A stretch of 13,598 bases of DNA from Auxenochlorella pyrenoidosa. Taxonomy: Eukaryota; Chlorophyta; Trebouxiophyceae; Chlorellales; Chlorellaceae. Where the stretch lies: positions 208,364-221,961 of the forward strand of contig KQ482028.1 in NCBI GenBank assembly GCA_001430745.1. The letters are read 5' to 3'. The translations under genes and the position numbers were made by a program. Of the stretch, positions 7,218 to 13,598 are shown piece by piece (the stretch's first letter is position 1; the number at the start of each line of letters is the position of its first letter). The notes below the pieces were generated by a model that was not told where the DNA came from, did no database searches, and was given only the letters and a program-made list of their open reading frames with translations.

Positions 7218-10200
7218 CTATGTGCCCGTGATGGCGCCGCCGCTGCTGCCGGCGCCCGCCACCGCGGCGCCGCCGCCCGCCCCAGGCCCGGCCGCGGCGC
7301 TGCTGCTGCCCCACTGCCGGATGACGCCCTTGGCGGTGCCCTTGACGGCGCTCTTGGCGATCGTCTTGACCCCCAGCTTACGGGCCGCCATCATGGCGTC
7401 CGCGCTGTGCCCCGCTGCGTTCATGCTGTGCACGCTGGCCTGCGCCGCATCGGGGCCGTACCTGCACAGGACGCAGGAGGGGGAGGGCTCAGGGAAGGCG
7501 TGTGGGCCAAGGCGGGATGGTGCTGACTCGAGCGACACAGTGCATGCGAGGCAGCGCTCCGGGCCTCCACCGGCTCTGTGGCCTGCCTGGGCCTCGCACC
7601 ACCATGCCACGCCAGCCTCTCATCCCTTCACCTCAAATTCAAACTCCGAACTGTAAAGATCCTCAAAGAGAGAGCCAGCAAGTGGAGCCAGGCAGGGCGG
7701 GCCACACCCACTTCTTGCCCACGACGTCGATAAAGATGCTCCAACAAGCAGCAGCAAAAAGGAGCAGGGCAGGCCGCACCTCACTTCTTGCCCATGACGT
7801 CGGTAAAGATGCTCCAACAACAGCAAATGAGCCAGGCAGGGCGGGCCACACCCACTTCGTGCCCATGGCGTCGGTAAAGATGCTCCAACAAGCAGCAGCA
7901 AAAAGGAGCAGGGCAGGCCGCACTCACTTCTTGCCCACGACGTCGGCCACGCCGTCGCGCGCCGACAGCAGCACCAGCCGGCCCGCATCCTCCATTGCGT
8001 CCCACACCTGGGGACAGGGGAAACAAAAGAAGAAAAGGGAAGGTAAAGGTTAAGAAAGGTATGCCCTTCGGCGTGCGTTGAGGGAACACACCGCCCCACA
8101 TCCTCCATGGCATCCCACACCTGTGGGGAAAGGGAACAAGGAAAGGCAAAGGTACAGGTGACGAAAGGTACGCGCTTGGGCGCAGCACTCTCCATCGCGT
8201 TCCACACCTGGGAAAGAAAGCGAAAGAGAAAAAGGAAAGGTGAAGGCTAAGAAAGGTGCGCCCGTGGGCGTGGGTTGAGGGAACACACCGCCCCGCATCC
8301 TCCACGGCATCCCACACCTGGGAAGTGACCAGGGAAAGAGAAAAGGTACTTTTCTAAATGAAATGTGAAAGGATTATGACCTTGGGCGTGGGTTCAGGAA
8401 CACAGTCCCGCAACCTGCCGGACGCGGTGCAGGCGCTGCCCTCCAGCCCTACGCCCACCCCGCACCTCGGCAAAGCCCGCCAGGGCGGCATGCGAGACCT
8501 CTCGCAGGGTGCCGGGCTCCTTGTGGCCCGGCTTGTTGGCACCTGCCAGCCACAGCACTGCGGCAAGGCAGGACAGGTGCACAGAGGCGCGGGGTAAGCC
8601 ACCGGCACGGGCGCGGGGGCGGGCACGAGGGGCGCAACCTCTCCCCTACAGAGCATCGCATGCCGCGCCCTGCTTCCCCATGCGCCGCGCTGTTCAGCCT
8701 GGCACTGGCGCCCTGGCGGTTGGCGCCCACAGCGCACACCCCGCAGTGTTTTTCAAGCAGGTCGCAAGGAGTAACGCAGCGCGCGCCCACCTCCATCCGC
8801 CAGCTTGGCACCCGCCCAAGCCAGGCCGCTGACGGCGCCGTTGGCCGCCTTGGCTGCCACGCCGGCCACAGTCTCAGTCTGCTGCAGCCTGCAGAGGCGG
8901 CAGGCAGAAGGGCAGCGGCGGTGGTTGGGACGTCACCAGAAGGGCGCGGTTTGGCTGGCTCTCTGCCTCCAGGCTTTGCCTGGTGCTCACAAACAGGGGC
9001 AAGCCACACTCATGTGCGGGTTCTCCCCCAGGCTGCCGGCACCAGGGGACTGGGCTGCTCAGCCCCTGCCCTGCCCAACGCACACAGGCCGGTTTCCGCC
9101 TTACTTATTCATGTTGTATCAAGTCCCGCCCCGCCCCGCCCCAGCCCACCGCTTCTTCACGGCTGGCGACACCTCGACCGCCGCGCCCGCGGGCTGCTGC
9201 CGCGCCGCCCAGGCCGCCGCGCCGCGCGAAATGCCCGCGCTCGCCGCGCCGGCGGCCTTCTTCAGGCCCGAGGCCAGCACGCGGCTGCTGACGTGGACAC
9301 CCCGCGCCAGGGAGCTGCGGTAGAGGGCGTGGGACAGCGCCGCGTCGCCCGCCGCCGCCTGCGCGTCTGTCAGCAGCGCCCGCGACTCCCTGCACTCATT
9401 TGGAAACGCCCGGTTGGAAGTTGATTAAGATTACGAAAACATACTTTGTAACGTAAAAAAATGTCGTGATTCAAGGATGTGGGCGGGAGCCCAGGCAGGG
9501 TAGCGTGGGTGGCAGGTTGGAGCGCCCGAGCAGGTGTTGCACGCCCGGCTTGGGGAACTGGCTGGATGCACGGGCTGGGCAGGCAGCAGGCGCAGCGTTT
9601 GATCACAGGCTCAAAGGTGAGCCGGCATTCATGTAAATGACTGCATGAAGACGGCCCGCACCTGAAGATGCTTGCACCGGCAAGCACCGCCTCCAGCAGG
9701 GCAACTGCCTCCTCATCGCTGCCCGCCGCGAGCGTGACTGCATGGACAATTTGGGCAGGGGAGAGGGAGGGTGGGCCCGGGGGGCATCTGGTGCGGGGCT
9801 CCGGCGCCCTTCTGCCACAGGCGGGCGTGCTGGCAGAGGGCAGCGCTCTGGCAGGTCTCAGGCAGAGGGATGCGGCGAGGCATGCGCGTCCTCCCCCGCA
9901 CCAGACTGCTTGCGGCGCTGCCGTGCCGGCCTTGCAGTGCTGGCATCGGCGCTGCCTGTGCGTCCCCAGTGCAATGCTGCTCACTGCGCACCCGTGAAGT
10001 ACACGCCTCGCTCGCTGGTGCTGAACACGTAGCTGAGCTCTCCAACCTGCACATGTGGGCACACGGGGGGGGGGGGGGCCCGCGGGGGTTTGGGACCAGT
10101 GCTTGCTGCCTCGGCGATGCCCAGTGAGCTGGCTGGGTGCCTGTCGCAGCTCCCAGAGTGCACGAGCTCCTGGTGTCTCGACCAACAGAGGCAGGGGCGC

Positions 10201-10698
10201 ACCTTGAGAACCTGGCTGGTGGGCTGCAGCTCCCAAGACACGCCGCCGACTGTGAGCACGATGCCGGCCTCGTCGCCTGCCGGGGGCGCCGCCCCGGTGG
10301 GGGGCTGGTAAACTGGTGGGTACAGCCCGCCATGCTGCTGGCCGGTGTGTGCGGGCGGCTGCTGCTGCTGCTGCTGCTGCTGCTGTGCTGCCGGTGCATC
10401 CACAATATCGATGGACAGCTGCCCCCGTGCCAGCAGACTCTGCTGGCCATTAGATACCTGCAGTAGGACAAGAAAAGGGGGCTGGCTGGGACGACGCGAG
10501 CCAGGGTGGCGCCTGGCGACAGCTGCCAGGCGGTGCTTAGGAGCGAGGAGCGGCGCCTGACCACACAGCAGCCTGCAGCTTCTCCATTATTTTACAGCCC
10601 CTGCTTACCTTGTGAAGCTCGGCAGCCGGAATCGCAAGCAGGAGGCTGGTGGGGAACACGCTGCCGGAGATACCGCCGCCAGTGGCGCCGGAGCCCAT
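7218..10698 (-). CDS. Senescence/spartin-domain protein, ERD7-like, nine exons, complete (404 aa)
   Basis: Exons on the minus strand: 10698-10609, 10457-10203, 10046-9992, 9737-9662, 9389-9150, 8888-8791, 8542-8466, 8007-7928 and 7461-7218 (stop TAG). All introns are GT-AG; the coding length is 1215 nt. Seen: an N-terminal part with LLLAIPAAELHKV and QSLLARGQLSIDI, a Gln9 run (residues 55-63), then GVSWELQPT and VYFTVTLAAGSDEEAVALL. The senescence domain spans about 175-375: ASGLKKAAGAA, VEVSPAVKKR, ETVAGVAAKAANGAVSGLAW, ALAGFAEVWDAMEDAGR, then YGPDAAQ with NAAGHSAD, and ends in a Gly/Ala/Ser tail. The order and the EVSP and YG...AAGH signatures match spartin and plant ERD7-type proteins, which bind lipids and act on membranes or lipid droplets in cold, drought and senescence responses; that role here is from family knowledge. 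Start: the ATG at 10698 has a TATA-like box about 45 bases upstream, although the frame is open further up. The two longest introns (8008-8465, 7462-7927) flank exon 8 and hold repeated splice sites. Confidence 0.88.
7709..7948 (-). repeat. Four tandem copies of the exon 8 end plus 5' splice site
   Basis: The authentic junction GTGGGCAAGAA|GTGAGTG has its last exon base at 7928. Three further copies of CGACGTCGTGGGCAAGAAGTG-type sequence follow downstream in the intron, with equivalent positions 7856, 7785 and 7712 (spacings 72, 71, 73). The copies carry GTGGGT, GTGAGG and GTGGGT, all acceptable donors. The spacers alternate between two types (A with CTCCTTTTTGCTGCTGCTTG, B with CCTGGCTCATTTGC or CCTGGCTCCACTTGC), so the higher-order unit is about 144 bp, present twice. 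Confidence 0.9.
7981..8425 (-). repeat. Four tandem copies of the 3' splice site plus exon 8 start (and a partial fifth)
   Basis: The authentic acceptor gives CAG|GTGTGGGACGCAATGGAG with its first exon base at 8007. Copies with first base at 8120, 8207 and 8317 read GTGTGG(G/A)A(T/C)GC then (C/G)(A/G)TGGAG, each preceded by a pyrimidine tract and AG. Spacings are 113, 87 and 110 bp. The intervening sequence is also repeated: purine-rich on the plus strand, with a GGGCGTGGGTTGAGGGAACAC-like segment near 8073, 8267 and, diverged, 8385. Only the copy at 8007 runs on into LVLLSARDGVADVVGKK. Confidence 0.88.
10065..10078 (-). repeat. C14 homopolymer upstream of the exon 3 acceptor (spartin-like gene)
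   Basis: Fourteen G on the plus strand, hence C14 on the transcribed sense strand, 18-31 bases upstream of the acceptor that opens exon 3 at 10046. It probably serves as a polypyrimidine tract built wholly of C. The opposite strand could form a G-quadruplex. Confidence 0.85.
10359..10385 (-). repeat. (CAG)9 coding run, Gln9 in the spartin-like protein
   Basis: Nine perfect CAG codons in exon 2, residues 55-63, between the N-terminal IDIVDAPAA segment and PPAHTGQQH. A pure CAG run is expected to vary in length between strains. It lies in the linker before the conserved domain, so variation is probably tolerated. Confidence 0.88.
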
Positions 10699-10741
10699 GC
10701 TTGGTGCGTTGGGCGAAGGGCCGAAGTGAGGGCTAAGGGAG

Positions 10742-10747
10742 ATATAT
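10742..10747 (-). promoter_or_regulatory. TATA-like box of the spartin-like gene
   Basis: ATATAT within CACATATATCTCC (minus strand), 44-49 bases upstream of the chosen ATG at 10698, in otherwise GC-rich sequence. If used at the normal spacing of about 30 bases it predicts a 5' UTR of only 15-20 nt. It supports the ATG at 10698 over the in-frame ATG further upstream at 10953. Confidence 0.45.
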
Positions 10748-12042
10748 GTGGAGTCTGTGCAGAAGCGCCCGGCTTTAGAGGGCAGGCTTCGCGGAGTTGC
10801 GGGCAACGCGGTCGGAGCGCGTGCCGGAGCTGCCGAGCTCAGGCGATCAGGTGCTGCACAACAGTTTGCGGTGGAAGCCGGGAGCCAAGGTGAGGGGCGC
10901 CGTAGCCCCAGACGGGACTTTGGGGACTCCGCCAGCGGTTGGCATCGCGACATGCAAGGCGCAGGGTGCGCATCCCCTGGACCTGCCCCTGCGGCCTGCC
11001 CCTCGCGGTCTCATGGTGGCATGCGGACGCTGATAAGGGCCTGGAGTGGAGTATGGTCCCTGTCTTAGTGCCCTCACACCACTTTTGCCCCTCTCTGCCT
11101 TCCATCTGGGAAAATTACACGCGCGTGAGCGGCGGCGCGAGTGCAGGGCAGGCAGGTGAATCACATTGCTGGGGGCGCAAAATCCGGGGGGTGGGGAGCA
11201 AGTTGCCTGGGGAGCAGACGGAGTGTACAGCCGGAGCGCACAGCACCTTGGCGGGGTGTGAAAGACACAGTGGTGGTGGTGGGGGGGTGCGCCGCCAAAG
11301 AGGGGCGTTTCTCCTCGAGTGCGGGTGCAAGATGGTGCAGGGGGCTAGGCCCAGGCAGGCAGGCACGCAGGGGAGAGCCTGTGCACAGAGTGCTGGAGGG
11401 GGCCACGGCCGCGCAGCAGCGAGGAGGGGCAAGTGCTGCCAGGCAACAGCAGAGGCAGGCGCGGCGGCGCATGGAGAGGGCAAGGCAAGCAGGGAGAGGA
11501 GGGGGCTGCTGCCGCAGCCCCGCACAGACCTTAATCACAGGCGGCCAAAAGGCCTGCAAGCCAGTGGCGTGTGCGCATGCGCGACAGCGTCGGCCATGTG
11601 TCGTTGCCGGACCAAAAAATGGTAGAAAGAGGATGGAGGCATGGGCTAACAAGGGGCCTGCCTGCATGTCAGGAGACAGACGCTGACGGAACCGCTGCAA
11701 CGGCCGGCGGCCAAGCCAGGGAAGCGTGGCCCTGCCCGCTGCGCAGGGCTGAGCGAATGACGGCTGCTGCCGCGGCTGCTGGGTGCGAGGGTGGGTACGA
11801 AGGGGGCAAGGGTCGACACTAGGCATCCCCAGGTGAGCGATGGGAGCAGGGAGGGTGGGTGCAACATCGGCTGCATGGAGGGTTCTTCCCTAGACACTGT
11901 GAACGAGCAGGACAGGACTCGCGGGCAGCAATGTGCCAGGTGCTTTGTTTCGTGCGCCCAGCCAGGGCGGCAGCAGGCGGCCGCCACTGTGCCCGCAAGG
12001 GATGCCGACGGCGGGGCGGGGGTTGCCCTGGCTGCCAGCGGC
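10748..12042. other. Region between two minus-strand genes: promoter of one, probable 3' UTR of the other
   Basis: No recognisable protein in any frame. The open frames here have compositions typical of GC-rich non-coding DNA. The part nearest 12042 should be the 3' UTR of the ADNT1-like gene, possibly to the TGTAA at 11119-11115. The part nearest 10748 is then the promoter of the spartin-like gene. A GGT/G-rich tract lies at about 11270-11288. Confidence 0.55.
11115..11119 (-). terminator. Putative TGTAA poly(A) signal of the ADNT1-like gene
   Basis: TTACA on the plus strand (TGTAA on the minus) in a small A/T-rich patch (AAAATTACAC). It is the first such signal I found downstream of the stop codon at 12043 and implies a 3' UTR of about 930 nt, long but plausible. 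The remaining 400 or so bases to the next start would be that gene's promoter. Confidence 0.35.
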
Positions 12043-13598
12043 TCAGTCGGAGAGGCGGATCTCTGCTCCCAGCACCTCCTTGACCTGCAATGAATACAAA
12101 ATGATCAATTAATCACATCAGGGCAAGTGCATTAGACGCTGGTTAAGCATCTGCTGACAAACAATTATGCATGTGTACGATTACGAACACAAGGAATGCG
12201 TGCATCCGTCCTTGCCTGCTCGTAGGTTACGAATGCAATGGCGATGGAGGGCACGACCTTGACGTAGTTTGGCGCCAGCCCCTTGAACAGCGCCTGCACC
12301 GGGTGGTTGGGGGTGGGGTGGGTGAAGAGGCGAGGGGGGGAGCTTTTCAGATCGTGGCAGGAGTACGCGCGCTGCAGCCGTGCCAAGGGTGAGGCCAGGG
12401 CAGAGCGGTGCAGCAGGGGCGGAGGAGGGAGGAAGGGACAGGGGTGGGGACGGAGCCGTCGCCGTCTTTCCAACAGGCATGAGCGCCTCAAGCTGCCCAC
12501 CTGCATGCCCTCCTCGCGGACGGTGCGAGTGAAGCAGTCGATCATGCCGCGGTACGCCACAGCCTGGCCGTGGTCTGCAGGGTGGCCGAGGCGCCGCGTG
12601 CATACGGGTCAAAGGCAGGGAGCAGCTGGGCGAGGGCCACACTGCCGCCCGCGCACCTAGCGTCGGCAGGTGCTAGAGTAGGTCTGCGGCTCCTGCTGCT
12701 AAGCCCCCCTCCCTAAAAAAAACACATGCACACATCCCGCCACTCTGCGCTGTCACTCTTGGCAGCGCGCAAGGCCGGGCACACCCACCTGCGTGAAGGT
12801 TCTTGGCCCCCGCCCACCCCGACACCTGCAGCCGCCGCCGCACCACATCGAAAGGATACGCCAGGGTCTGCGGCGGGGGGCGAGAGGGGGGGGGAGGGGG
12901 GGGGGGGGCGCGGCAATAAAGATTTGGCACGGCAGCGGCACATGGACGCGCTGTGGGCCCTGGGCCAGGGGCGCCTGAGCATGCAGGGAGAGAAGCATGG
13001 CGTGAGTGGCAGTGGCGGCGATGCGAGGGCTGGCAGGGAGCACCAGGGTAATGAGATGGCGACTGCCCACCCGCCCAGCCCACCTGTCCCATGGTGCCCG
13101 CCACCGCGCCGCAGCCCAGCCGCACAGCGATGCTCAGGTCGCGCTCATCGCGCAGCCCTGCAGGGGGGCATGCCGTGGGCGGGGCATAGCAGGCATGCTG
13201 AGCCCGGGGCCGAAGCCTGCGACGAGAGCACCTCAAAGTGGGCGGGGGCATGCCCTGGTCAGCCGCCGGCTCCAACCTGGCTGCGGTGCGCGCGCACGTC
13301 CCCAAACGCAGGCTCCCCCGCTGCACCCGCTGGCTGCGCAGCTGCAGCGCTGCGAGTGCTCGAGCCCCGTCGCCGTCCTGCCCATCTGCGCCAGCCTGGC
13401 AGCGGCAGGCTGGCAGCAGCAGCAGGCTGCAAGCTGCGGCACCACATCAGAAGGCGACATCCATGTCAGCTCACCGTACATCTTGATGATGACATCCTTG
13501 AGCGTCTCGTACACGCCAAAGTCGAGCCCCACGTACGGCACCACCCCAATCACCGAGGGCAGCCAGCCGCGCCACAGCGCCAGCACGCCCTCCTCCCT
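12043..13598 (-). CDS. ADNT1: Mitochondrial carrier family adenine nucleotide transporter, ADNT1-like (5'-partial, last 156 aa)
   Basis: Six exons on the minus strand: 13598-13475, 13157-13084, 12867-12789, 12574-12501, 12293-12216 and 12084-12043 (TGA). They hold the end of carrier repeat 2 and all of repeat 3. Seen: EEGVLALWRGWLPS and VVPYVGLDFGVYETLKD (residues 2-35); the repeat 3 signature PFDVVRRR (71-78, matching Px[DE]xx[KR]x[KR]); EGMQALFKG (114-122); a last helix with VKVVPSIAIAFVTYE (128-142); and C-terminus GAEIRLSD. The WRGWLPSVIGVVPYVGL and PSIAIAFVTYE wording and the xxRxSD end match plant ADNT1, which exchanges AMP/ADP/ATP across the inner mitochondrial membrane. The RRRMMM signature of the classical ADP/ATP carrier is absent. 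The related CoA carriers are the main alternative. Exon 5 ends at a GC donor. The N-terminal half, repeats 1 and most of 2, lies beyond the window; the first exon is open at its edge. Confidence 0.9.
12085..12215 (-). other. GC-AG intron of the ADNT1-like gene
   Basis: The sense-strand donor is TACGAGCAG|GCAAGG and the acceptor is TTCATTGCAG|GTCAAGG. Joining them gives FVTYEQ-VKEVLGAEIRLSD, which aligns with ADNT1 C-termini without a gap. CAG|GCAAG is the expected strong context for a GC donor. The intron is 131 bp and more A/T-rich than its surroundings. The nearest in-phase GT would add about eight residues and a weak donor (TGT|GTTCGT). Confidence 0.8.
12875..12908 (-). repeat. Broken C-homopolymer tract upstream of the PFDVVRRR exon acceptor
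   Basis: G6, G9 and G13 runs on the plus strand (12875-12880, 12886-12894, 12896-12908), C on the sense strand, 8-41 bases upstream of the acceptor that opens the exon at 12867. It acts as the polypyrimidine tract. The opposite strand has four or more possible G-runs and could fold as a quadruplex. Confidence 0.85.

Noticed and set aside
8660..9424. Plus-strand open frame of 254 codons
   Set aside because: Antisense to exons 5 and 6 of the spartin-like gene; Pro/Arg/Ala-rich with no motif.
9415..9475. A/T-rich island in a GC-rich intron
   Set aside because: It lies just upstream of the exon 5 acceptor and fits ordinary intron branch and pyrimidine-tract sequence; no repeat ends or coding seen.
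9713..10564. Minus-strand open frame of 283 codons
   Set aside because: It runs through exons 2 to 4 of the spartin-like gene in the wrong frame and across three introns; shadow of the real gene.
10592..10596. Minus-strand TGTAA inside intron 1 of the spartin-like gene
   Set aside because: It lies 13-17 bases after the donor in a normally spliced intron; probably chance, although premature polyadenylation cannot be excluded.
10699..10953. Longer N-terminus for the spartin-like protein from the in-frame ATG at 10953
   Set aside because: The added 85 residues are low-complexity and unlike family N-termini, and a TATA-like box lies between the two ATGs.
11141..11826. Open frames of 181 to 228 codons on both strands
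   Set aside because: Both strands are open because stops are rare at this GC content; no recognisable domain, and the position fits a 3' UTR.

Overview
The window looks like nuclear DNA of a GC-rich green alga (core Chlorophyta; I cannot tell Trebouxiophyceae from Chlorophyceae). Reasons: about two-thirds GC, many short introns with GTGAG/GTGCG/GTGGG donors and CAG acceptors, TGTAA-type poly(A) signals, CAG/CTG runs, long SPPPP-type hydroxyproline-rich stretches, and proteins closest to plant/algal families. All gene models were assembled by eye by joining exons. In every gene the exon lengths and phases close without a frame error.

Layout. (1) Positions 1-4985, plus strand: the 3' part of a large modular extracellular-matrix-type gene. 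Thirteen exons (634 codons in the window) encode a proline-rich linker followed by three copies of a beta-sandwich-like module of about 170 residues. Copies are joined by SPPPPP linkers and the last ends in a stop with no linker. Each module is four exons with the same intron phases. Copies 2 and 3 still share intron sequence, so their duplication is fairly recent. (2) 4986-7217: region between two convergent genes, holding 3' UTRs, a (CTG)11 run, a degenerate GCACTGGC-rich repeat and a strong palindrome/hairpin cluster. (3) 7218-10698, minus strand: a complete nine-exon gene for a 404-residue senescence/spartin-domain protein (plant ERD7-like). (4) About 10700-12042: its promoter, with a TATA-like box, and the probable 3' UTR of the next gene. 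(5) 12043-13598, minus strand: the last 156 residues, in six exons, of a mitochondrial-carrier-family adenine nucleotide transporter closest to plant ADNT1; its 5' part lies beyond the window.

The most unusual feature is in the spartin-like gene. One 80-nt exon (7928-8007) is flanked on its 3' side by four tandem copies of its own exon-end plus 5' splice site (period about 72 bp). On its 5' side lie four tandem copies of its own 3' splice site plus exon start (period 87-113 bp). The modular gene shows a smaller version: a duplicated exon-end/donor inside the same intron of modules 2 and 3. Tandem duplication across splice junctions therefore recurs in two unrelated genes of this window. The ADNT1-like gene also has a well supported GC-AG intron.

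The three genes have no evident common pathway: one is probably a secreted wall/matrix protein, one a lipid/stress-associated protein, one a mitochondrial carrier. I saw no tRNA, rRNA, CRISPR array or transposon.
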